DNA of 64,000 bases from Variovorax sp037204085. GTDB lineage: Bacteria > Pseudomonadota > Gammaproteobacteria > Burkholderiales > Burkholderiaceae_C. Shown in pieces: positions 1-8,390 of the stretch. Location: positions 62,001 through 126,000 of the forward strand of contig NZ_JBBCBW010000012.1 of the NCBI RefSeq assembly GCF_037204085.1, read 5' to 3'. Position 1 is the first letter of the stretch. Each line of letters opens with the position of its first letter. The notes below the pieces were generated by a model. That model was not told the origin of the DNA and did no database searches. It saw only the letters and a program-made list of their open reading frames with translations. Both the position numbers and the translations under genes were made by a program.

Positions 1-326
1 AGGGAATAGAGCGAACCGATGCGGATGCGGTCGGCCGAGTAGCCGGCAACTTCGCGCGTGGCGCGAACGCCCTCGGACATGGTGCGAAGCACATCGCGCG
101 CTACCTCGGCCAGCGCATGGGCGGCTTCGGTCGGGTGCAGGTTGCGGCCTTCGTGCCGGAACAGGGCGCAGCGCAAACCGGTTTCCAGCGAATGCAGGGC
201 GCGGTGCACGCTGACGGCGCTGATGTCGAGCTTTTCCGCCGCGCGGGCCAGATTGCCGGCTTCCATGAAGGCCAGCAGGATCTCGAGCTTGCGGAAAGTG
301 ATTTCTTCGTCGACGTGGAGGAGCAT
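1..326 (-). CDS. LysR-family transcriptional regulator (N-terminal part, cut by window start)
   Basis: The first 108 residues are visible, beginning MLLHVDEEITFRKLEI. They form the N-terminal winged helix-turn-helix of a LysR activator: FRKLEILLAFMEAGNLARAA, then SAVSVHRALHSLE as recognition helix, then the linker helix (HPTEAAHALAEVARDVL). The effector-binding domain lies outside the window, so the inducer cannot be guessed. The ATG at 326 is the only good start near the helix-turn-helix. It is divergent from the ligase-like gene that starts at 440, but nothing ties the two functionally. Confidence 0.85.
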   Translation of the reverse strand, partial: MLLHVDEEITFRKLEILLAFMEAGNLARAAEKLDISAVSVHRALHSLETGLRCALFRHEGRNLHPTEAAHALAEVARDVLRTMSEGVRATREVAGYSADRIRIGSLYS

Positions 327-439
327 GGGCGGCCTGCGGATGACACCGGATCGTACCCCTGGCGATCATGGACGGCATCGGCTTCAGATTGCGACATTGG
401 CTGACAGCCAGCCGATGCCGCGAGGTACAGCGTCCCGCC

Positions 440-1060
440 ATGGCCAAGCTCGACCGCTACCAGCCGATGCTGCTCGACGAACGTCCCATCGTCCTCGACG
501 AGCCGGGATGGATCTACGAACTGAAGTTGAACGGCTATCGGGTGCTGGCCGAGTTCGGCGGCGCCGTGCAGCTGCGCACGCGCAATGGAACCGATGCCAC
601 CACGTGGTTTCCGGAGGTCACGCAAAGCCTGGGCATGCTGAAAAGCGGGCAGTGCGTGGTCGACGGCGAGGTCTGCGTGTTCGACCAGGCGGGCCGCAGC
701 GACTTCAGCCAGCTGCAGGATCGCGGGGCCCGGGGCCGCTATCCGGGTGGCCCGAACGTCGTCTACTGCGTCTTCGATCTGCTGGTGCACCGCGGCGTCG
801 ACATCACGCAGCAGCCGTTGCTCGAGCGCAAGGCCGCGCTCGCCGCGATTTTCAAGAAGAGGCCGCGGCCATACATCATGTACGTCGACCATTTCGAATC
901 GGGCGCTGCCCAGCTTTTCGCCGACGTCGTGATGCCGATGAAACTGGAAGGCCTGGTGGCCAAGCGCGCGGGCAGCGTCTACCAGCCGGGCGTCCGGTCG
1001 AGCGATTGGGTAAAGGTTAAACGCAGCGTCATCCCGGCGGGGCGGCTTGCGCGAACCTGA
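440..1060 (+). CDS. Small ATP-dependent DNA-ligase-like protein (nucleotidyltransferase domain only)
   Basis: A 206-residue protein that covers only the adenylation domain of ATP-dependent DNA ligases (LigD ligase-domain type). Visible motifs: YELKLNGYR at 27-34 with candidate catalytic Lys29 (motif I), VDGE at 74-77 (motif III), YCVFDLL at 109-115 (IIIa), EGLVAK at 170-175 (IV) and DWVKVK at 189-194 (V). Motif I reads KLNG where the family has KxDG, so the conserved Asp is Asn. There is no OB-fold, polymerase or nuclease domain, so it is about half the size of a minimal ligase. The ATG at 440 is chosen because homology begins there; the frame is open upstream to 368. It could be a weak or inactive ligase, or an adenylyltransferase of another kind. 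No Ku or LigD partner is nearby. Confidence 0.75.
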   Translation: MAKLDRYQPMLLDERPIVLDEPGWIYELKLNGYRVLAEFGGAVQLRTRNGTDATTWFPEVTQSLGMLKSGQCVVDGEVCVFDQAGRSDFSQLQDRGARGRYPGGPNVVYCVFDLLVHRGVDITQQPLLERKAALAAIFKKRPRPYIMYVDHFESGAAQLFADVVMPMKLEGLVAKRAGSVYQPGVRSSDWVKVKRSVIPAGRLART

Positions 1061-1069
1061 CTCAACAGT

Positions 1070-2674
1070 TCACTCGTGCACCATGACCGTGTTTCGCCCC
1101 TCCTGCTTGGCAAGATAGAGCGCCTCGTCCGCGGCTTTCAAAAGCTCGAACGGCGTGCTGTCGGGCTGCGGCACTCCGGCCGCCACGCCAAGGCTGATGG
1201 ACACCGTGCCCAGCGCCGACGCCGCATGGGGAATACGCAGATCGGCCACGGCCAGCCGCGCCCTCTGTGCAACTTCGAGCGCACCTTCGGCGTCGGTCGC
1301 GGGCAACAGCAGAACCATTTCCTCGCCGCCGTAGCGCGCGACCAGGTCGCCGGAGCGCCACACGGCCGAGCGCAGCGCGTGGGCAATCCGGCGCAGGCAC
1401 TCGTCGCCTCCGAGATGGCCGTACAGGTCGTTGTACTTCTTGAACTCGTCGACGTCGACCATGACGACCGCCAGCGGCGTCTGGCCTTCCAGCGCCTGCT
1501 GGAAGTTGAAGAGCAGGCGGGCGTCGAAGTAGCGGCGGTTGGCCAGGCCTGTGAGCCCATCTTCCTGTGCAAGATGTTCCAGGCGCTCATTGGCTTCGGT
1601 CAGTGCGTCGCGGGCGCTTCGCAAATGCAGTTCCGCCACCAGCCGCCTCCGCATCGACCGGATCAGGTAGCGGCCCGAGACGCCGACGATCAGGCACAGA
1701 AGGACCACCCAGGTCGTTTGATAGATCGATGCGGATTTCCATTCCTGCAGCGCCTCGTCCTTGCCGACGGCAACGGTCACGAAGAGCGGATAGTCCAGCA
1801 GGTGTTCGAAGCTGATGATCCGCGTCACGCCGTCGATCGCCGATCTTCCTTCGACAGTGCCCGAGCGCGAAGCCTGGAAGCGCTTCTGGAACGGCGAGTC
1901 CGTGTTGCGCCGGTTCATATCGGCTTCCCTGAAGGGGCGGCGAACCAGGAGCTGGTCCGTTCCGAACAGCGCAATCGCTCCCTGCTCGCCGATCTGAAAA
2001 CGGTCCAGCACGCTCAGCAGGTGCTTGACGTTGAGCGTGACCAGCACCACGCCGGCAAAGTTGCCGTCGGGGTCGTTGATTCTTCGCGAGACCGGGATCA
2101 CCCATTCGCCCGAAGAGCGGCTCACGATGGGCCCGCTGATCAGCGTTCGCGCGCTCGGGTTGTTCCGGTGGTAAATGAAGTACTCGCGGTCCGAGTTGTT
2201 CTTGGTACCCGCCGGAGATGCCTCGGAATAGACCAGCCAGCGGCCTTGCTCGTCGTAGATGAAGAGCCCCTTGATGGATTGGACTTCGGAGGCATGGTTC
2301 ACCAGCACCGGCTGAAGACGCTGCAGCGTCTCGGGCGTGATGTCCGCGCGCTCGAGTTCGAAGACGATGCCCGAGATGATGTGTTCGGCCAGGGCGACGG
2401 TGCTGTCGATCTGCTGGCTCACCGCGCGTGCGAGGTTGGTGTTCGCCCGCTCGATCTGCTCGTTTTCTGCGGTGCGCGCGCGAATGACCAGCCACGCGTT
2501 CATGACCAGCAACGCCACGCACACAAAGACTACAAACAAAGTAGTACCGAAAATGACTCGGCTTTTTTGCGCGTCCGTCTTTCGGGCGAGGGAGCTCGCG
2601 TCGTTCGATGACCTCGGGCCAATGGACGTATCTGGAGCCGTCTCGGGCGACGGAGGAGAGGGCGCTTTTTTCAT
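1070..2674 (-). CDS. Membrane diguanylate cyclase with periplasmic Cache sensor (GGDEF)
   Basis: A 534-residue inner-membrane protein predicted to make cyclic di-GMP from two GTP. A first membrane segment (about 39-62) is followed by a periplasmic Cache/PDC-type sensor region (about 65-310), a second membrane helix (about 320-345), a short helical linker and a C-terminal GGDEF domain. The active loop is RYGGEEM at 447-453, with GGEE at 449-452. An RSGD inhibitory I-site lies five residues upstream, so product inhibition is expected. There is no EAL domain. The ligand of the sensor cannot be told from sequence. It is convergent with the ligase-like gene and stands alone. Confidence 0.92.
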   Translation of the reverse strand: MKKAPSPPSPETAPDTSIGPRSSNDASSLARKTDAQKSRVIFGTTLFVVFVCVALLVMNAWLVIRARTAENEQIERANTNLARAVSQQIDSTVALAEHIISGIVFELERADITPETLQRLQPVLVNHASEVQSIKGLFIYDEQGRWLVYSEASPAGTKNNSDREYFIYHRNNPSARTLISGPIVSRSSGEWVIPVSRRINDPDGNFAGVVLVTLNVKHLLSVLDRFQIGEQGAIALFGTDQLLVRRPFREADMNRRNTDSPFQKRFQASRSGTVEGRSAIDGVTRIISFEHLLDYPLFVTVAVGKDEALQEWKSASIYQTTWVVLLCLIVGVSGRYLIRSMRRRLVAELHLRSARDALTEANERLEHLAQEDGLTGLANRRYFDARLLFNFQQALEGQTPLAVVMVDVDEFKKYNDLYGHLGGDECLRRIAHALRSAVWRSGDLVARYGGEEMVLLLPATDAEGALEVAQRARLAVADLRIPHAASALGTVSISLGVAAGVPQPDSTPFELLKAADEALYLAKQEGRNTVMVHE

Positions 2675-2879
2675 CGAAGGCTCGACTCTACAAAAAAAAC
2701 GTCGGTCGCCGTCTCTACTCGCGCTGCGGTATTTCTTTTTTGTCGCACGTCGAGCCTGAAGCGACGCTGCGTGTCACCTTTTCGAGGTAATTCGCGTGCT
2801 TTTCTTCGAGCGCAACGCGGGCATGGATCGTGCGCTGACTGCCGCGGTGGACTCTTTTTTAAATCAACAAGCGCTTTTC

Positions 2880-4169
2880 ATGATCATGTTTTTTCGAGGG
2901 TGCATTTCAGCACTGGTGTTTTCGGTGCTTCTGTTTGGCTGTGGCGGAGGAAGTGGTGGTGGCGGTCAGGGTGGCGGCCTGGGCAGTCTGGCCGGGTTCG
3001 CCGGCAACGGTGCTATCCAAGGCGGCGATGGCCAGAGTACCGGCGGGGCAGGGAACACGGGCAGCACAGGTGGAGCAAGTGGCGCCGGCAATGCAGGAGG
3101 AAGTACTCCGCCCATCCCGGCAACCACCGCATTGGTGACCACGCTCGGCAAGCCCGCGCGGGTGCTGCTTGGGCTAGGTGCAGGCAGTCCGATCGATCTG
3201 ATGAAAAGCCAGGACATTCACCCGGACATCGTCGACACCTACCTCGTGGGCGTTGGCTCAGGCGCCTGGCCCAGCTGGAACAGCCCGGACGGCGCCTATG
3301 TCACATTCACCGCGCAGGCCATCCAGGCTTACGGCGCGGTTCCGATGTTCACGCTCTACCAGATGGCCACCAGCGGTGAGGGCAATCTGAGCATCCTCAA
3401 CGATGCCACCTTCATGAACAACTACTGGGCGCAGGTGCGCCTGATGTACCAGCGCATTGCAGCCCTCGGTACGCCCGTTCTGGTCAATCTGGAGCCGGAC
3501 TTCTGGGGATTCGTCGCGTCGCAAGCACCCGGTCGCGATGCGACGCGGATGACAGCCGCCGTGAACAACCAGCCCGAGTGCGCAGGGTTGCCGAACACCG
3601 TTGCAGGCCTCGGCCAATGCCTTGTGCAGATGGGCAGGCAGATCGCGCCCAAGGCGCTGATGGGGTTTCCGCCTGCCTTCTGGAGCGGCACCCCTGCCGA
3701 GATCGGCGCGCAGATGAAAGCGGTCGGGGCACATCAGGCGGACTTCATCGTTGCCCAGACGAGCGACCGTGACGCGGGCTGCCGCGAAGTCCCGTCGCCT
3801 CCCGAGGAATGCACGGGGCGAAGCGGGCCGTTCTATTGGGACGCAACCAACCAGGCCTCTCCGAATTTCCATGAGTCGCAGAGCCAGATCTCGGCCTATC
3901 GCGCGGCCCTGGGCAATGGCCTTCCGATCCTGTGGTGGCAGACACCGATGGGCGTGCCGTCCGACACGCCCGGCGGTACCGATCAGCACTACCGGAACAA
4001 CCATGTCGACTACATGCTGCGCAACACGCAGGAGTACGGCGATACCCACACGTTCGCGATCGTCTTCAGTCCGGGCGGCAGCCATCAGACGTCGATCAGC
4101 ACCGATGGCGGCCAGTTTGCCCGCCTCTCGAGTCAGTATCTCGCGCGAGGCGGCGCCACCCTGAAGTAG
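2880..4169 (+). CDS. Glycine-rich lipoprotein, possibly glycoside-hydrolase-like
   Basis: The start at 2880 gives 429 residues with a lipoprotein signal (LLFGC; lipidated Cys21). About 60 Gly/Ser/Asn-rich residues follow as a flexible tether, then a globular domain of about 340 residues. The domain has alternating hydrophobic strands and helices with Trp-rich ends such as LVNLEPDFWGF (Glu205) and ILWWQTPMGVPSD, which resembles a TIM-barrel glycosidase. No family is recognised with certainty, so substrate and activity are unknown. The frame is open upstream to 2796, but only the internal start puts a signal peptide at the N-terminus. It is convergent with the lactonase-like gene, whose stop lies 3 bp away. 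Confidence 0.7.
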   Translation: MIMFFRGCISALVFSVLLFGCGGGSGGGGQGGGLGSLAGFAGNGAIQGGDGQSTGGAGNTGSTGGASGAGNAGGSTPPIPATTALVTTLGKPARVLLGLGAGSPIDLMKSQDIHPDIVDTYLVGVGSGAWPSWNSPDGAYVTFTAQAIQAYGAVPMFTLYQMATSGEGNLSILNDATFMNNYWAQVRLMYQRIAALGTPVLVNLEPDFWGFVASQAPGRDATRMTAAVNNQPECAGLPNTVAGLGQCLVQMGRQIAPKALMGFPPAFWSGTPAEIGAQMKAVGAHQADFIVAQTSDRDAGCREVPSPPEECTGRSGPFYWDATNQASPNFHESQSQISAYRAALGNGLPILWWQTPMGVPSDTPGGTDQHYRNNHVDYMLRNTQEYGDTHTFAIVFSPGGSHQTSISTDGGQFARLSSQYLARGGATLK

Positions 4170-4172
4170 CGC

Positions 4173-5408
4173 CTAGCCCGGCGCCGCGCCCTGGGTGGCC
4201 GTGTAGACGGCATACAGCGACTGGCTCGCCGCCATGAACAGGCGGTTGCGCTTGGGGCCGCCGAAGCAGACGTTGCCGCAGACTTCCGGCAGCCGGATAC
4301 GTCCGATGAGCCGGCCTTGCGGCGTCCATACCGTGACGCCGCTGTAGCCCACGTTGCGGCCCGCATTGCTGGAGCACCACAGGTTGCCGTCGACGTCGGC
4401 GCGCACGCCGTCGGGCGCGCACTTCACGCCGTCGACCATGAAGTTGCTGAAGAGCTTGCCGTTGCTGAGCTTGTTGTCGGAGCCGACATCGAACACATAC
4501 ATGTCGCCCTTGCCGCCTGCGATGGTGTCGCCCGGTCCTTGCCCGGTGCTGACGATGTAGAGCTTCTTGAAGTCCGGCGAGAAGCACAGGCCGTTCGGGT
4601 CTGGCACCAGGTCTTCTCCGGCCACCTGCGTGAGCGTGCCGCTCTTGTCCAGGCGATACACCGCGGTCGGCAGTTCGCGCTTGTACGAGCCGATCTCGGG
4701 CGGCTGCCCAAGCCTCGGGTTGAGCCGGCCGGCCTTGTTCGCGGGCCCGCCCGGTGCATCTACCGCGCCCTCGTAGAGCTGGGCGCCGTAGGGCGGATCG
4801 GTGAACCAGTAGCTGCCGTCAGGGTGAGGAACGATGTCGTTGGGCGAGTTGAGCCGCTTGCCGTTGAAGCTCGAGGCGAGGACGGTGACTGAGCCGTCGA
4901 GCTCGTAGCGCACCACGCGCCGCGTCAGGTGCTCGCAGGACAACTGCCTGCCCTGGTAGTCGAAGGTATTGCCGTTGCTGTTGTTGGAAGGCGCACGAAA
5001 AACGCTCACGTGCCCGTCGTCTTCGCTCCAACGCAACTGGCGGTTGTTCGGTATGTCGCTCCACACCAGAAAGCGGCCGACGGAATTCCACGCCGGCCCT
5101 TCGGACCACAGCGCGCCGGTCCACAGCCGCTGGATGGGGGCGTTGGGCTGGCGCAGGCCATCGAAGGCCGGGTCGACGGTGAGCACGTCGGGGTCGGTGA
5201 AGTAGGTGGTCGGCGTCCCGCCCGGGCCGAAGTCGCGCGGCGGCTGGGTGATGGTGCTCGGCGGTGCAACCGGTTTGCCGGAGGCAGCTTGCGCGTGCGT
5301 CCATCGCGGAAAGACGAAGGAGGCGCCTACCGCGGCGCCCACGCCGCCAAGAAGCTTCCGGCGTAGTACCGAACTATTCAAACCTGGATCGACTTTTTCT
5401 TGTGCCAC
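4173..5408 (-). CDS. Tat-exported SMP-30/gluconolactonase-like protein
   Basis: A 411-residue member of the SMP-30/gluconolactonase/LRE beta-propeller family, whose members hydrolyse sugar or other lactones using a bound divalent metal. The N-terminus carries a twin-arginine signal (RRKLLGGVGAAVGASF, then a THAQA cleavage region), so the enzyme should fold in the cytoplasm and act in the periplasm. Propeller hallmarks include LWTGALWSEGPAWN, NSPNDIVPHPDGSYWFTDP and DGVRADVDGNLWCSS. The start is GTG at 5408, preceded by GGAG. It is divergent from tctBA, which might import the product; this link is inference only. Confidence 0.82.
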   Translation of the reverse strand: MAQEKVDPGLNSSVLRRKLLGGVGAAVGASFVFPRWTHAQAASGKPVAPPSTITQPPRDFGPGGTPTTYFTDPDVLTVDPAFDGLRQPNAPIQRLWTGALWSEGPAWNSVGRFLVWSDIPNNRQLRWSEDDGHVSVFRAPSNNSNGNTFDYQGRQLSCEHLTRRVVRYELDGSVTVLASSFNGKRLNSPNDIVPHPDGSYWFTDPPYGAQLYEGAVDAPGGPANKAGRLNPRLGQPPEIGSYKRELPTAVYRLDKSGTLTQVAGEDLVPDPNGLCFSPDFKKLYIVSTGQGPGDTIAGGKGDMYVFDVGSDNKLSNGKLFSNFMVDGVKCAPDGVRADVDGNLWCSSNAGRNVGYSGVTVWTPQGRLIGRIRLPEVCGNVCFGGPKRNRLFMAASQSLYAVYTATQGAAPG

Positions 5409-5607
5409 TAATCACTCCATGAAAAGGATGGAAGAAGCTGGAGAAGGGCGGGACGTCTCCAGGCTCGCTTGATACATGAGCCGGCCATCGCGGTCAACGG
5501 CGTCGGTGTCCGCAGATACGTAGTTCCCCTCGCGGCTGGGTCAGATTGCGATCAGGCCGGCGCAAGAGCATGCCGTTGCGTTCGACAACCCACCACATCG
5601 GGCACGT

Positions 5608-6030
5608 ATGAAAAACAGAAATCTTGCCAGGGGGCTCTTCCTCATGGCAATTGCGCTGGCCTTCGGCCTTACGGCGCTTCGCTATCCCATCGGAGACCTG
5701 AGCCGTGCGGGGCCGGGGCTTTTTCCGGTGATGGTGAGCAGCCTGCTGCTGCTGATCGGCGTGTCGACCGTGGTGCGGTCGTTCTTTGTCGAGCCGGTTC
5801 GGCTGGACCTTCACTTCAAGAACATCGCACTCATTCTTGCAAGCCTTTGCGGCTTCGCGTTGATCTCGATGTACCTGGACATGGCCGCGGGCATCGTCTT
5901 CATGGTGTTCTGTTCGGCCTTTGCGGGCAGCTCGAACTCGTGGCTGCGCAACGTCAAGATTTCCGCCGGGCTGATCGCCATGGCGTTCGCGCTTCAGAAA
6001 CTCCTCGGCTTGAACCTGCCACTTTTCTGA
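5608..6030 (+). CDS. tctB: Tripartite tricarboxylate transporter small membrane subunit (TctB family)
   Basis: A 140-residue protein with four predicted membrane helices. It starts MKNRNLARGLFLMAIALAF and carries the TctB-like motif LSRAGPGLFPVMVSSLLLLIG. TctB proteins pair with the large TctA subunit to form a sodium- or proton-driven importer for carboxylates delivered by a periplasmic Bug/TctC protein. tctA begins 10 bp after its stop. No binding-protein gene is adjacent, although two Bug genes occur about 50 kb away in the same window. The upstream 199 bp carry the divergent promoters. Confidence 0.88.
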   Translation: MKNRNLARGLFLMAIALAFGLTALRYPIGDLSRAGPGLFPVMVSSLLLLIGVSTVVRSFFVEPVRLDLHFKNIALILASLCGFALISMYLDMAAGIVFMVFCSAFAGSSNSWLRNVKISAGLIAMAFALQKLLGLNLPLF

Positions 6031-6040
6031 GGGGCGAGAT

Positions 6041-7564
6041 ATGGAAGTCCTCAACAACCTGGCGTTCGGCTTTTCGCACGCCCTCACTTGGCAGAACCTG
6101 CTGTTCTGCGCCATCGGCTGCACGGTGGGAACGCTGGTCGGCCTGCTGCCGGGCCTCGGACCGCTGGCAACCATCAGCCTGCTGCTGCCGCTGACCTATT
6201 CCATTCCCACGACCGGCGCACTCATCATGCTGGCCGGCATTTACTACGGTGCGCAATATGGCGACAGCGTGAGCGCCATCACCATGAAGATCCCGCATGC
6301 GAGCAGCATCGTGGCCTGCATCGACGGGTATGCGATGACGCTGAAAGGGCAGACCGGCCTGGCGCTCTTCACGGCCGGTTTCTCCAGCTTCATCGGCGGC
6401 ACGGTGGCCATCCTGGTGCTGTCGTTCTTCGCGCCCATGCTGGGCGAGGTCGCCTTCCTGTTCGGCCCGGCGGACTACGTCGCGATGATGCTGGTGGGCT
6501 TTGTGTGCGTGAGCTTCGTCACCACAGGCAGCCTGCTGAACGGCCTGGCAATGTGCATGATTGGCGTGCTGCTGGGAACCATTGGCACCGACGTGAACAG
6601 CGGCATGGCGCGCTTCACGCTGGACATGCCGTTTTTGACCGACGGTGTCGGCATCGTGAGCATCGCGCTGGGGTGCTTCGGCATTGCAGAAATTACCAAG
6701 AACCTCGACTCCCGCGAGGAGCGCTCGCCCTTCAACGGCAAGATCAACCTCATTCCCACCTGGGCGGAGTTCAAGCGGATCATTCCCAGCGCGCTGCGCG
6801 GCAGCGTGGTCGGCTCGCTGCTGGGCATCTTGCCCGGCGGCGGCCCGACCATTGCGCAGTTTGCGGCCTACGCGCTCGACAAGAAGGTGAGCAAGTACAA
6901 GCATGAGATCGGCTCCGGCTGCATCGAGGGTGTGGCCGGCCAAGCGGCGGCCGATGAAGCGGCCGCGCGCACGAGCTTCATTCCGCTGATGAGCATCGGC
7001 ATTCCCGAAAACGCAGTAATGGCGTTGATGCTCGCGGCCTTCATCATCAAGGGCATCCAGCCGGGGCCCAACATGATCGGCGCGCACCCCGAGCTGTTCT
7101 GGGGCCTGGTGGCCAGCATGTGGATCGGCAATGTGTTCTTGCTGGTGCTGAACGTGCCGCTGGTGCGCTACTGGCTCTCGGTGTTCAAGATTCCGTACAG
7201 CGTGCTTTTTCCGTCGATCCTGTTCTTCTGCTGCATTGGCACCTACAGCGTCAACAACAATCTCGAAGACGTCTTCATCACGTCCGCCTTCGGCTTCATG
7301 GGCTACATGTTCATGCGGCTCGAACTGGACGCCGCGCCGCTCATGCTCGGATTCATCCTCGGGCCGATGCTGGAAGAGAACTTCCGCCGGGCCATGCTGC
7401 TGAGCCGCGGAAGCTTCAATGTGTTCATCAACCGGCCCATCAGCGGCACGCTCATGGCGCTGATCGCCGTCTTCACCGCGTGGCAGATTGTGGCCTTCGT
7501 CATCAAGGCACAGAAGAAGAATGCCGGCACAGGCATCGTGCATGGCGCGTTGGCAGAGGAGTGA
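6041..7564 (+). CDS. tctA: Tripartite tricarboxylate transporter large membrane subunit (TctA family)
   Basis: A 507-residue polytopic inner-membrane protein, the usual length for TctA. The family signature LVGLLPGLGPLATISLLLPL lies near residues 29-48. Further typical segments are ILPGGGPTIAQFAAYALDKK and the later GHPELFWG-like block (IGAHPELFWGLVASMWIGN). It forms the substrate path with TctB; specificity is set by a separate periplasmic protein. A ribosome-binding site (GGGGCGAG) precedes the ATG, and the gene follows tctB directly. Both lie divergent from the lactonase-like gene. Confidence 0.93.
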   Translation: MEVLNNLAFGFSHALTWQNLLFCAIGCTVGTLVGLLPGLGPLATISLLLPLTYSIPTTGALIMLAGIYYGAQYGDSVSAITMKIPHASSIVACIDGYAMTLKGQTGLALFTAGFSSFIGGTVAILVLSFFAPMLGEVAFLFGPADYVAMMLVGFVCVSFVTTGSLLNGLAMCMIGVLLGTIGTDVNSGMARFTLDMPFLTDGVGIVSIALGCFGIAEITKNLDSREERSPFNGKINLIPTWAEFKRIIPSALRGSVVGSLLGILPGGGPTIAQFAAYALDKKVSKYKHEIGSGCIEGVAGQAAADEAAARTSFIPLMSIGIPENAVMALMLAAFIIKGIQPGPNMIGAHPELFWGLVASMWIGNVFLLVLNVPLVRYWLSVFKIPYSVLFPSILFFCCIGTYSVNNNLEDVFITSAFGFMGYMFMRLELDAAPLMLGFILGPMLEENFRRAMLLSRGSFNVFINRPISGTLMALIAVFTAWQIVAFVIKAQKKNAGTGIVHGALAEE

Positions 7565-7682
7565 CTTTGCGCTGCCCTGCTGAGAACTAAACAGAAAGCA
7601 ATATCGAGTTGGAAATTACTCCCAATTTCTGATGGAAAAATTTCACAAATGTTCGACAAATGAATGCAAGTAGAAATTTTCG

Positions 7683-7724
7683 TCACGCATGAGTAACGGA
7701 CTTTTTCTAGAGTCACATGCGTGA
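7683..7724. promoter_or_regulatory. Long perfect dyad upstream of hcp
   Basis: TCACGCATG (7683-7691) and its exact complement CATGCGTGA (7716-7724) are separated by 24 bp in an AT-richer gap (7565-7814) before hcp. The spacing suits a dimeric activator or repressor near the T6SS promoter better than an RNA hairpin. No sigma-54 element is evident. The regulator is unknown. Confidence 0.4.
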
Positions 7725-7814
7725 TCAATGACTCCGGAGGGAAGCTCATTGATGCATATCGCGCTGTCGGCACCAGACAGCTTTTTGCTTTCAATGACTT
7801 CAGGAGAAATCACC

Positions 7815-8297
7815 ATGGCAGTAGACATGTTCATGCGCGTCGAGGGCGCAAACGGCGAATCCAAGGACTCGAACCATAAGGACTGGACGGATATCAAGTC
7901 GTTTGCATGGGGAGCGACGCAGCCTGGAAACATGGTCAGCGGCGGTGGCGGCGGCGTGGGCAAGGCAAGCTTCAACGACCTGCAGGTTCTTGCACGCATC
8001 GACAAGGCGGCCCCGTCCGTCATGAAGAACTGCGCAAGCGGCAAGCACCTGAGCAAGGTCGAAGTGTCGGTGTGCAAGGCCGGCGGCTCGCAGATCGAAT
8101 ACACCCGCGTCACGCTCGAAGAAGTGCTGGTGACCTCGGTGCAGTACACGGCCGAGCAGGGCAGCGATGCGGTGCTGGTGCAGTTTGCCTTCCAGGCCGC
8201 CAAGGTGAAGCAGCAGTACTGGGAACAGACCGACAAGGGCGGCAAGGGCGCCGAAACCGTTCTGGCCTGGAACATCAAGGAAAACCGGGAGGCTTGA
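7815..8297 (+). CDS. hcp: T6SS tube protein Hcp
   Basis: A 160-residue Hcp-family protein starting MAVDMFMRVEGANGES. Hcp hexamers stack into the inner tube of the type VI secretion system and carry small effectors. Typical features are the start with its GESKD segment, the FAWGATQP strand and the C-terminal LAWNIKENR. The ATG at 7815 follows AGGAGA at ideal spacing, and the longer upstream frame is rejected. No structural T6SS genes (tssB/C, tssK and so on) lie in the window, so this is an accessory hcp-vgrG island that must use a machine encoded elsewhere. A GC-rich hairpin follows the gene. Confidence 0.95.
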   Translation: MAVDMFMRVEGANGESKDSNHKDWTDIKSFAWGATQPGNMVSGGGGGVGKASFNDLQVLARIDKAAPSVMKNCASGKHLSKVEVSVCKAGGSQIEYTRVTLEEVLVTSVQYTAEQGSDAVLVQFAFQAAKVKQQYWEQTDKGGKGAETVLAWNIKENREA

Positions 8298-8318
8298 GCC
8301 TCTTGCCGTCCGACGTCT

Positions 8319-8342
8319 CGGGGCCTCGTTTCTGAGGTCCCG
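8319..8342 (+). terminator. Hairpin between hcp and vgrG
   Basis: CGGGGCCTC (8319-8327) pairs with GAGGTCCCG (8334-8342) across a 6-nt loop, with one G-U pair. There is no long T run. A partial terminator or 3' stabiliser here would fit the much larger need for Hcp than for VgrG. Confidence 0.45.
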
Positions 8343-8390
8343 GGCGTTGCGCAGCGTGCTTCTTTCCGCCGGTCAACTCAGGGGGAATCC

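Noticed and set aside
5954..7543. Minus-strand frame of 529 codons opposite tctA
   Set aside because: His/Glu/Arg/Ala-rich antisense frame. tctA on the plus strand is unmistakable.
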